This document shows positions 10,956 through 21,700 of a DNA stretch of 64,000 nucleotides, piece by piece (within the stretch, counting starts at the first letter, position 1; the number at the start of each line of letters is the position of its first letter). This DNA is from Hymenopellis radicata (lineage: Eukaryota > Basidiomycota > Agaricomycetes > Agaricales > Physalacriaceae). Both the position numbers and the translations under genes were made by a program. Location: assembly GCA_015501595.1 (NCBI GenBank), contig JADNRX010000112.1:1-64000 (forward strand), given 5' to 3'. A model generated the notes under the pieces. It searched no databases. It was not told the origin of the DNA and saw only the letters and a list, made by a program, of their open reading frames with translations.

Positions 10956-13580
10956 CTACTTGTTCACCAACGCGAGATCCTCTGCGATAATGAGAGCCGC
11001 CTTCTCCCCAATGAGCAACGCCGTGTTGTACGTATTTGCCGAAACATTGAGCGGGGCGATGCTCATATCTTTGAACAAGACATCAATAGGTGCCGAGTCT
11101 GTTGACGAGCATTCGACTCACCAGCAACCTTGAGATTCTTGACACCGTAAACATTCAGACGCGGGTCGACAACACCAGACGCGGCTCTCGGCTTCATCGC
11201 GCACGTTCCCAGCTACATCACAGTTCAGCGCAAAGTTTGAAAGCGTTCGAGAAGAGCAGCATACCGAATGCCACGTTGTTTCAACTACAGTTTTGTCAGC
11301 CCAGAAAAGGTAAGTAGCCGATGCTGAAGCACATACCGGTTTGATGGTGCCAGGCGTCAATCGCCTCATCATCTGCCTTGGAGTACACAATATCCGGCGC
11401 GGTGGGGTCAACTGGCTTCAACGGTTCGACGGCAGCGGCCGGACTGCCTGCGGGGAACTGGGGGTGGTCGGGTGCATGGTCTCCTTTGTAGCACGCCATC
11501 CTCCGAATGTATTCTCGTGTACGTTTGTACGCCCACCTAGCGGCGATGACATCAAACTTGCTAGAAGTTCACGGGTCAGTTACGGAATCGTCTGACGAGA
11601 AGAGACGCACTGGGTTAGATAACCGCAATCAAAGTAGGGTGGCGTATACGGGTCGGCCGACGCAATGTGGACGCGTCCGATAGACTTCAAGTATTCCTGA
11701 TAGACAACAAGTCATTTCAACCGTAAAATAGCAGGGTGAATTGACCAGCACGTACAGCGTAATAGATCATGTGCATGAGCCTTCGGTTTGAGGCGTGTCT
11801 CCCGATGTATCTATTAAGCAACGGTCACTACCTTGCGGAAAGGAACACATACAGAACTCACCCAGCAATAGGTCCGATGTAATACAGAGGTTTATCGGGC
11901 GCAGGCGCGTAGAACGAGTTCCAGACATCCTGGAAATCCGATCCGAGGCTAGCAACGTCTTGCGCCGTGGGGCGAATTTTGATACCGGCGTCGATACCAC
12001 TGAGCGGCGCAGAGTGTTAAGCATGCCTACTAGGGAAAGACACTATGAAACTTACTTGTGAGCCATGAGTCCTCTACCACCCTCTTTCCAAAGAGCTTCG
12101 TGTTCTAAGACATATCGTGAGCCACGGCATCAGTGGGAAAACGAACAAATCCGTACTCGCTATAGCCTCCTTGTTTCCTCCGAAGAGGTCGTTCATTGTG
12201 TCCGTACTCTCGTCGACAAAGAATGCGGGAAAATAGACGTTGTGATCTACCATGTTGTCCGTCAAATATAATAGCAGGAAGGCAGACAAAGGTACCATTA
12301 TAGTTTTCTCCAACCCCGGGCAGATCGACGACGTGAGGGATCTTGCATTCATCCAGAATGTTCTTAGCACCGATACCAGACCTGCCAACAACGTGGAGTA
12401 GTCAGATCTCTAATTCTTGAGTGAGACGGAAATGATGTACCGTTCGAGGATAGTCGGGGAACCAAAAGCACCTGCCGAAACGACGACAAGACGCACAGCC
12501 TTGAACACCGACACTTGAGCAATGCTCCCTCCTTCATCAATACACTCCACACCACATGCGGTGATGCCTTCAAAGATAACCCGCTTGACCCGCTTACCAG
12601 TGAGGATGACCAGATTGGCATTTTGACGTTTGTTATAGATGTAGAAATGCGCCGCATCTGATCGCCTTCCACTTTCGTGGCCGATGTATCTATGGAGCGT
12701 CAGAATCCAGGTTACGCGATAACTGACTGCGCTCACTTCGCCCAACGCTGCAATCATTTCTCAGAAAAATGCTCAAGATAGAGATGTAAAAAACATACCC
12801 CATATGAGTCACAGGTGCGGAAATCGTTGATGTCTTTGGCAAAGGATCGATTGTGGTCGTACTTGGCGGCCATTTCGAGGAACTGTTCCCCAATGTCCGT
12901 CCTGTGCCCGCCAGGAGAAACTTGTATGGGACCAGACGAACCGTGGGTCGACATGTCCTCATCACTAAAGGGCTCGTATGATTCCAACTAGAAACAAACA
13001 TGCTCAGTCGAGCACGCAGTGTCATATAGGTTCACAAACCTTGCAAGCCAGAGGAATCAAGTCCTTGGAACCCCATCCTGGGTTACCTAACTTCTCCCAG
13101 TCGTCGTAGTCAGACGCAGAGGCCCTCGTGTACATCATAACTAATGAAGACGGGTGAATACTAGTTCAAAGGGAGGGAGGAAGAGCACTACAGTTTACCG
13201 CGGAGCCACCAGCGATGCATTTCCCGGTGGGGACGACAATCTTTCGACCGCCTAGTGTGTCGCTGGGCTCGGAACTATAACGCGAAAACGTGGTTTCCGA
13301 TGCAAGATTCGCCAGATACCGTGCCGGTTGTACATGAACGTCGACGTTCTCGGTGTGAGGACCAGGTTCAATAATCTAGCTTCGTAGTCAAGTTCAATTC
13401 ACACGATCGACGTGGGACAACCACGAACCAGTATTCTGAGCGATGGTGATAGTTCTGCAAGACGTCCTGCTGTCACACAGGCCGCGGTACCTCCTGGAAG
13501 TATACAGTGAGCCGTTTGTGAGATGACCAGACAAGAATTTACTGACCGCCAGCGAAGATGATATCGTATGTGTCCGTCAT
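10956..13580 (-). CDS. Alcohol (methanol) oxidase, GMC oxidoreductase
   Basis: This FAD enzyme oxidises methanol and other short alcohols with O2, giving aldehyde and H2O2. It starts at 13580 (MTDTYDIIFAGG). Sixteen introns of ~50-90 nt can be placed with GT-AG ends, and the joined frame stays open. It shows the dinucleotide-binding start (FAGGGTAACVTAGRLAE), the GMC signature around IVVPTGKCIAGGSAVNFMMY, and a second signature, SAGAFGSPTILERSGIGA. The catalytic T-T-W-H-S-L-G-T and the terminal N-T-Y-N-T-A-L-L-I-G-E-K-A follow. The protein ends ALVNK with no peroxisomal tripeptide. In brown-rot fungi the related enzyme has been reported outside the peroxisome, so location is open. It is the functional-looking partner of the pseudogene at 1675-4194. 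Pyranose or aryl-alcohol oxidases are less likely given the motif set. Confidence 0.8.
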
Positions 13581-14005
13581 GGCCGCAGGTCAAGTCAGCA
13601 AATGCGAAATAACTTTGGAAGAAGAGGAAGAATGGCATCCCAACGATTGACGACTGATCATTTATATAGAAATGGAGTACAAACATAAAGGGGCACAGAG
13701 GGGAGAGTGAATGGCAGTTTTAGGGTGCGTGTCAGCCATAACCGCCACATTGAAGTCCGTGGCAGTAACGATCGAAAGCATGTTTGGTGAGCGGGATTTT
13801 CTCACCACCCGTGAGGACTGCGGCGACAGTACTGAAAATCAGAGAGATTTGGAGAATTAGCTCGTTCCTCATCAGAGTTTCTGGCAAAGTTGCAAACCAC
13901 GATGTCTTGGACCAGGATTACTATTAGCGCGATCAACCGTTTCACGTAATCGGGAACCGGATGTCCGTTACCGGATTGCCGCCCCTTTGCTCCCAACATC
14001 ACCTT
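11047..14005. repeat. Segmental duplication, copy B (partner 1671-4440)
   Basis: This block contains the intact alcohol oxidase apart from its last ~90 nt, plus its upstream region. The duplicated block stops inside the final exon, so copy A could never have had the complete C-terminus unless it was trimmed afterwards. Confidence 0.85.
13661..13668 (-). promoter_or_regulatory. TATA box of alcohol oxidase
   Basis: TATATAAA on the minus strand lies about 80 nt upstream of the ATG at 13580. The same box is kept in copy A at 4246-4253, where it is only ~52 nt from the ATG because copy A lacks a short intervening stretch. Confidence 0.5.
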
Positions 14006-14008
14006 CAA

Positions 14009-15172
14009 ATGGCTTCAGGATTCTCGACTAATTGGTTGCTTGTCTCGGAACCCTCTTCTCATGTTTATCACGTCGAGCTAGCACGGTATATCCCGATACT
14101 CAGCCCTCTCGGTCTGATCAATATTTACAACATTTGATAGAAAACCAGTGAATGCGTTTTCTATGGAGTAATTACGCGTCTTCGATTCCATAACTCCCAC
14201 CTAACACGCCACGACAGGTTCTGGACTGACTATGGCCGTTTGTTTGACAACTTGACGCACAGCGGTGCGGATGTTCGTGTTGTCGTGCTGTCTTCCAGTT
14301 TGCCAAAGATCTTCACGGCTGGGATTGACCGTAAGTGAAAGCAAGCTGCAGTGACGTATAATACTAAGGGGTTTCTAGTCTCCTCTTTGAATAATTCACT
14401 CAGCGCTGCCGAAGATGACGGTGCTCGAAGGGCGTTTTCGCTCACCAGCATCATCCGGGAGTTCCAGCACCACATCGGTGCACCACTACGATGTCCTTTT
14501 CCCGTTATCGTCGCGGTTCATGGACCAGTCATTGGTCTCGGCGTCGACATAATCTCTGCATGTGATATACGATACGCTGCATCGAATGCAACGTTCTCTA
14601 TCAAGGTCGGTTCACGGCCTACATCAATCAGCTACATGTGCTGAGTTGTCATGAGGAAACAGAAATCGGGCTGGCTGCAGATATCGGCACCCTCTCGTAC
14701 CTGCCCAAAGTGACAGGCCATCTTTCACTGGTACGCGAATACGCATACACGTCCCAATTCTTCGACGCCACGGTGGCGCAAAGGATGGGGCTAATATCAA
14801 CTATTGTCGCCGGCGGGCGAGTCGAAGTTGTGCAAGCCACGTTGAACTTGGCTAAAGCGATCGCCAGTAAAAGTCCGGTTGCCGTAGCTGGAACCAAAAG
14901 ATTGATATCGCATGCCATTGATCATAGGCGAGCGGCCTCATCTTGAAGTTGTTCTGTGACTCATTCTCCCTTAGTATCGCGCAAAGCTTGGACTACACTG
15001 CGATTTGGAACTCGGCTGCTCTGCAAACGAACGTGAGTTGATCCGTCGACCTTTTGCCCCAGCCTTGCTCATCTCAACGATCACTCAGGACTTGGCGGAA
15101 ATTCGTACTGCAATGATGGAGAAGAGAGAACCTCGATTTGAGGCCTTGAAGAAACCCGGACCGAAGCTGTAA
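14009..15172 (+). CDS. Delta(3,5)-delta(2,4)-dienoyl-CoA isomerase, peroxisomal
   Basis: This is a crotonase-fold enzyme that moves double bonds of 3,5-dienoyl-CoA in the breakdown of unsaturated fatty acids. It starts at 14009 (MASGFSTNWLL). Six introns can be placed. The joined protein shows KPVNAFSMEFW, the oxyanion region (SLPKIFTAGIDLSSL) and HGPVIGLGVDIISACDIRYA. Then comes KETEIGLAADIGTLSYLPK, whose Glu and Asp match the acidic residues that mark this isomerase rather than simple enoyl-CoA hydratase. The C-terminus is GPKL, an S-K-L-like peroxisomal signal variant. One intron (about 14928-14978) appears to begin GC rather than GT: the frame is only open if CATAG joins TATCGCGCAA. It lies divergently from the alcohol oxidase, sharing an upstream region of ~430 bp. 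Confidence 0.8.
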
Positions 15173-16255
15173 AGGCCGGATCTGTATTATACGGTCTGGT
15201 ATGTTCTCCTTGCCTCATATACGTTGGTGACTGTTGAACAGATTTATACCACTCATTTTGACTATCATCCCCGTAGCAACAAATATCTATTCCTTCGCGA
15301 TATGTTCTGTCTGAATAGAGGAGCTAACGGGTGCTGTATGGTGCTAGAAAGAACAAACCCCCTGAGATATGTCGTGTATGTTTGATGAACGCAGTGTCCC
15401 TCGATACATGTTGCTTGACGTGCGTTTAGCAATGCGGGAGGATACTCGACCTCTCCGAATATGATATAAATGCTTTCAAGAACGCGGAAAAGAGCCGTTG
15501 ATTTCCAAAGATCAAGTCTTTCTGTGGTTGCAGCTCCGAGAGATTCGCTAAAGAAACCAGATGATGCTTCAGCCGTAAGCCTCCGCTTTCCTCCAGCTGT
15601 CAAGTATTGTTAAAGCTCGCCCAGGTTGATGACATTTCCCGGTTGGGCGTACGCCTCCAAGAAGCCGCGCTGGTGTCCCTATCCCAAGGGCGGTTGATGT
15701 CAGATTTCTTCGTTCAGAACACGGTCTTTGTAAAGACTGCTAAGTCTTGTCCGTGCAGATACATAGCTCGGATTGGCGAGAACAGATTTGATGATGACCG
15801 CGTCGTGGAGTCCAAATCTTCCAGGATGCCGAGGAGGACATTAATAAGAAATGTATCAGCGGGAATTAATACACGACAGGTATGCAAGTCATCCTCCAGA
15901 TGCTCATCCAGATCTGCGAATGTACACCGTTCGTCGTGGTCAACTTGACCAGAGTCCTGAGGGTGTCATCCGGAGAGAGCGAACGTTTAGCCATGAGTGT
16001 TAAAACAATTGAGAAGGGAGAAAGAAGTAGATGCGAAAATACCGAGTTTCCTCATAGAAAGTGGTGGTGGCGGTGAACAAAGGAGATCGTGAAGGCTCCC
16101 AGTCACGGTCAAGGTTGTGTGCTTCCCGTCGTCGCAATCCTCTCTCTGAAAGTTCGAAAACCACGCACTGTATTTTGAGTTGACTAGCTACGGCACCCTC
16201 TTTTACTTGACTACTGTTGTACAATGCCACTGCAGTTTCTGCCCTACCGTGTATC
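15173..16255. other. Unassigned stretch, possible minus-strand gene
   Basis: On the minus strand an ATG at 15994 (MAKRSLSPDD) could splice into an open segment containing LIPADTFLINVLLGILEDLD, but frames break before a credible 3' end. I recognise no family. It may be a decayed gene; the rest is featureless. Confidence 0.3.
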
Positions 16256-17830
16256 CTAAAGGTGGGCAAGAGTTGCCTCAGAGACTGTCAAATCCTTCTC
16301 CAATTCGTTCACCAAGCCAAGGACCTATCGGCATGTCAGGAGTCAGCCAACTATAGTAGACGTAGAACAGACTCACGTCTCGTGCACAGCCAAACGATAA
16401 GGTGAAGCCACTCCCGCCATGACCATAAGTGTGAATGGTTCTGCTATCACTTTTCCTGGTCTCCCGCTCGACACGAACATTGGTGCCGCGGAACGGCCGC
16501 AAGCCTTGAACGAGGGGTGCATCGGGATCATACTCGGCGTTCTCGAGACCTGATACAAAGTTGTTGCACCGTGCGCGCATCCTTTGGATCTCCGGACTGT
16601 CCATCTTCAAGTCAAGGTTGTGCTCGTGTGGTTGGACAAGTCCTAATGCAAGCCTTGATCAGAAGAAGTTATACTCGAAGAAATTTATGCTTACCGCCAA
16701 GAATGAGAATGTTGTCGTTTCGGGGAACAAAGAAGACGATATCTTCGTCCTCTCCTCGCGTATTGTCATGAGTGACAACAAGTGCTTCAGTGACCTTGGG
16801 GAAGATCTTGCCATCGTTCACTACTCGTACAAGGGCGCCACGAAGCGGATAGACCGACTCGTCGCCAGCGAGATCATGCGATCCCAGACCAGTGGCGTTA
16901 ACAAGGATATCAGCGTTGTACTCGGAGAGTAGTTGTTCTTCCTGGAATAAGAGATCTCCCTCCACCTTTCGGGTGTACAATTCAGCACCCTTGCAGGTCA
17001 CCACGAACTGGAGCCAGCGCATATACGCATCGGTGTCAATCATTGGCGACATATGCTGGTAAGAGTCGACGACACCGGCCTTCTTGTTAACTTGGTGGCG
17101 ATTTATGAGTGTTGGGTCGCGTTTAACGCCCTTGATCTACACATAACAAAGTCAAGGCGTGATAGAAGTGCGTGTCGGGTGAGACTTACCTCTGGGGACA
17201 TCGCTTGAATTTCATTCCATTTGTCTAATTGACCGACATCGGCCATTTCTTCTAGCTTCTCGACGAAGAAAAAGTTGGCCATGCCCATGCGTACGCCATG
17301 GTCGAAAGCTTTCAAGTTTCCGACGGGCGGCATCCATTCCTGGAGCTTGTCGAAGATGTGGTACGAAGTCATGCACCAATTCTTGGATTTTTCGAGTGAA
17401 ATGACCTGAAGAATGCTTTAGGTTGAAGCCCTTTGATAACGCAAAATGGACGTACGTCAGTGTGCTTGCCACAGACGGCGGGCGGCCACTCCCATCTGTG
17501 GAAATGTTGTTAGAACCGCGGCTAATAGCAATGGAATGTACATACAGAGCACCTGCGATCTGAGAGGCGATGCGATCCTTTGGGTCCGCCCAACGGTCAG
17601 AGACAATGGTTACTTGGTATCCAGCGTCCAAGAGCGTCCAAGCAGTCTGAGAACCGTCATAAAACAAGGACATATATTTGTGGAATCGCTCCTACAGTAA
17701 ATCCAGTGACGCCGCCACCGACGACCAGAACACGCTTGTTCTTCGGGGTTGCCGGGGATTGACCTCGCTCGAGAACGAGCTCATTGCGAGCTTGGATGAG
17801 GTGGAAGTTCGGGGTGTATGCGAAAGACAT
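16256..17830 (-). CDS. D-amino-acid oxidase, peroxisomal
   Basis: This FAD enzyme oxidises D-amino acids (or D-aspartate) to keto acids, ammonia and H2O2. It starts at 17830 (MSFAYTPNFH). The dinucleotide-binding motif VLVVGGGVTG is followed across an intron by TAWTLLDAGYQVTIVSD. Later come the substrate region (MSPMIDTDAYMRWLQF), the NATGLGSHDLAGD segment and the family signature THTYGHGGSGFTLSFG, here IHTYGHGGSGF. The last exon ends A-H-L, which fits the peroxisomal tripeptide rule (S/A/C)(K/R/H)L. Six short introns keep the frame open throughout. The N-terminus is a little longer than in yeasts. Its neighbours are a peroxisomal isomerase and an amino-acid permease, which fits a role in amino-acid use. 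Confidence 0.85.
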
Positions 17831-18700
17831 GTTTGTTGAGAAGGCTGATGATGAGTCTCCGTGCAGTTTATTGGGCCTTTTATACGAGTTGGAGTACGCT
17901 CGTATAAGGCATTTCGTCTGGACTTTCGGAAATTGATGTCGGGAAAGTTCATCAACAACAACCGTTGATGAAGACGCGAACTGTGGAGAAAGACGTAGTC
18001 CATAAAGAATCGATTCCCTTCTGGGGGCCCGAAGGCCTATTATTTCAGAGCAAACATCCTATAAGCCCTTTAGCGTCGAGGGAAGCCTCAATTAAGCGTG
18101 CACTGGCCAATTATGGCATTCCCCTTCGAGGCTGAGATAAATGATGGATGGCGACATTGCACGTTCCGAAATGCGTCTGCGGTTGTTGCGGCCAAGTTGC
18201 GGCGAGTCTAGACTTGTCCGTATATTCGATTCTGGTCAGGAGACGTCCGTTCTGTCAGTGATAACATGCATGACCTTGCGCTGTCAGCATCTTCCAAGAA
18301 ACGCGAAACAACGGAACTGTCGACTTACGGAGGTCCACTTCTGCATCAAACCGTTAGACAGCGTTACATTCTACGCTCTGCTTTAGAAGTGTTTTTTTGC
18401 AATGATTGAATCAGCAGCATGGTCTCCCGAGTTGTACATCGATGACAGTGATGAAGGTGGGAAGGAAGAAGCAGGCAATCGATCGCCATCAATTTGCTGC
18501 GAGTCAATCTTTGCTGAGGCTTTCGCTTTGCTCGCAGTTCACAAATAAGGCAAGGAGGGAGCAAAAGTGCGGACGGGGTTAGATAACGCGTCGATAAAGA
18601 AGAGGGTCACGACGAGGTGTGTTTCCGGTCGCGATCCAAAGACGTATAATTTCACCCGGTTGAAGTTACAACATTACAGTGTGTGATTTTACATTCAGTG
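17831..18700. other. Intergenic between D-amino-acid oxidase and permease
   Basis: This is the upstream region of the oxidase and the downstream region of the permease, both on the minus strand. No gene is recognised. Confidence 0.5.
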
Positions 18701-21700
18701 TTAAAATATGGGAACAACGGTCGCTAGCTCTTCAACTACCATGACCTTTTCATTTGAGTCATCGCCTGCTGTACCCTCCCGAAAGGCAACATTGATTGTC
18801 GACACCGGTCCAGTGAACCAATATCTTCCACCATAGACAGGAAAAAAGTAGTAGGCCATCGAGAGCGTCACAACGCCCATGAACACGACTACACCATAGT
18901 TCATTTCGTCGACCAAAGGATGCGGCTCCAAGGGAAAGAACAACACTACAGCCATGAATGACATGAACGATGACGCAACGAAAGCGACCGGACGACCCTA
19001 CGGGCATAAACACTCGACTCAAAGAGATGTATGCCGAAACACTCACCCATGTTCCGAGGCTGAACGGTCCCGGGACGAACTCCTTCCCTGCGAGAAAGCG
19101 CGCCATGATGGGAATGGTGAACGTCACATACTGGCAGATGACGGGAATCGTGAACACGGCGTTGATGGCGGCGGGACTCGCAAACATGAGAAGTCCAAGA
19201 AGAGACGCCCCGGATGCGCAAGCCACGGTACAATTGACTGGCGTGCCGGTGTGTTTGTTGAGTCGATAGAAGACTCTCGACATTGGCAGAGCACCATCCC
19301 TGGAGAATGCGAAAGTCTGGCGTGACGCCGCCATCATCTGGGAGATAAACACTGTCATCGGGTAGAATCTAAGGAGGAACGAGTCCGAGCTTACTAGATC
19401 AGCTAAACCGGCGTAGCTGTAGGCGGACTGTCAGGTGGCGAAAAGATTCGGTTCAGACTACTTACAACGTTATGATAATGAAAGTCCAAAATATTAGCAT
19501 GCCTTTCTGACCGAATGCATGAAAGAGGATCTGCGTCAAGTTACACGTCAGTAAAATGAAATTCTGAGCTGAGCTGTGGCATGCATACCGAGGACATGGG
19601 TTGTTCAATCGGGTCGGACAAAAGAAGCTCCAAATCCGGACCCATATTGAACGCCAAAGCAATATTCACCGCTGTATGACAAGTCCGGTAAGCGGGGTGT
19701 GGATATGCTCAAAGAATACGCACCCCAGCCTAAGAGGGCGCTGATGACAGCCGAAAGAATGATGGCTTTCGGGACGGCCATACCAGCATTCTTCGCCTCT
19801 TCGCTGATGTGTACACTAGCGTCTAACGCAGCTACGATACATGAGCCTATTTTATTAGAGAGGGGGAAAATGACGCTCACATATAACCCACGCCGGAGCA
19901 ATGAATGAGAGGATAAATGCAAAACCATCGGGCCAAAGGGAGACTGTCACATGATCAGCGTAACGGATAGAGGTAATACGGTCATTCCGAGGGTCTTGGG
20001 TGCCGTAGGCACCCAAGACTCACCGCCGAGGGCAAATTGAAGATCGACCCGAGGGCCGAAGGCCCGCGACCGTCTGTTTGCCAGCTGGACACGGTCTGAG
20101 TGCAAGGTCGACTTAAAAATTATTACCGGCGACTTAGTTAGTGATGTGTGCGGGCATCAGAAGAATTAATTGATGAACCCTTGACCCGGGTTTCTCTAGA
20201 TTTCTTCCCTGACGTTGATGTCGAATGTCACGGCGAACCAGCTCGTCTTCCTCTTTCATAGCCAGCTTCGCGCTTATTCAGGGTAAACTACGCCAATCCT
20301 CGCAGCACGCGTCTGACTTATCTATATCGTCTGTTTGCTTATTTATTGTCAATTCAACGTGTCCTCTCTCTCTCTCCAATGTTATCGCGCCTAATGGTTA
20401 CCTAATTTCACCCCAACTGATCGGACGCCCTCAACACAATTTTCGCTGTGCAACCACGATGTCTCAGTCAACGTACGAACCGGCCGCTGTCCTTGAGCAC
20501 CTTACCGCTCTTCTGCCTCTCAAGGAGCGACGCGACTTCAAGGAGAAATGGGTGACACGAGTACGTGTCTCATTCTCATTCTTGAATGCTACCAAACATC
20601 TAAATTACTCTGACTTTCGAAGGTTAAAGCTCGCGTCACCTCGTGGACTGATGCACGCTCCAAATCTGGCCAGTCTGCTCAAAAGGAGCAGCTTATGTGG
20701 ATCTCTGAAATTGTCGAGTATGTGAGCCATGTCTGGGATGTGACTGGTGGAAGGAATGGACGCAAAATTTCGCCTGCCTTACCCTCTACCATTCTCCTTC
20801 TGGGGCCCAAGTTCATCCCTCCGAATTATCACGACCATTACCGCCGTCGTTCCGCCGTGAACATCGCTCCTCGTACAGCAAATCTCAAGGCTGTCACTAT
20901 TGTTCATCCTGTCTTCTTTCCTGAACTCTTCAACAACTGTCCACGGTGTAATGCCGGTGTTGAAGACTTGAGGTCTAATGGTTGGACGGGACAGGGCCCA
21001 CGTGAGGTTCATGGTCTATTCCGAGAAGAGATGGCTCTGGGGTGGCAGATCAAGTGCATGAAATGTAAGGATCAGCCGGAGAAGGGACATTGCTTTGCAT
21101 CAACAAGCGCCGAATTCTGGGAGCATAAAGAGCACTGGGAGGTTCCTCGTACGTATTTTCTACGTTGCTACTTGTGATTCTAGAATACTGATCATCGGAG
21201 CAGGAGGAGTTCCATACTTTGTGCAACGTTGCGCTGTCACGCGTGTTCTCCAGGATTTCATCATCGAAACGCGACCGTCAGGAACGAATGGAAGGCTTGC
21301 GGAACATGTCAAGCGTGAGTTGTCCATCGGTACTTATTGACAAGCCTGACACCCGCCGTTAGAACTACATCTTTTAGAATTTCATCGTTGCCGACTCGAA
21401 TATGCCCGGTTCTATCAGATGCTAAGAACTGAAGGAGTATTAGGACTACCTCCACTCTGTGAATTTTCGGTACCAGGTGATCCCACGGGTTACGCAGATG
21501 AGTCTATTACGGACGACTTGATTGGCGATATCTATAAGGACTTCCATCAGCGGACGCGACGCGACGAATCTGATGAGTACACTCGAACACGAACAGGTAT
21601 GAAATCTTAGTGACTGAAGTCTTCATCCATGTTAACTTTGATATAGGCAAAATCCTCAACTTTGATACCACGTACCGCATTGCGAAGAAGGCCAGTATCA

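Noticed and set aside
13770..13925. About 150 bp present upstream of alcohol oxidase copy B but absent from copy A, considered as a MITE
   Set aside because: No inverted repeat ends or target duplication could be found. A deletion in copy A is equally likely.
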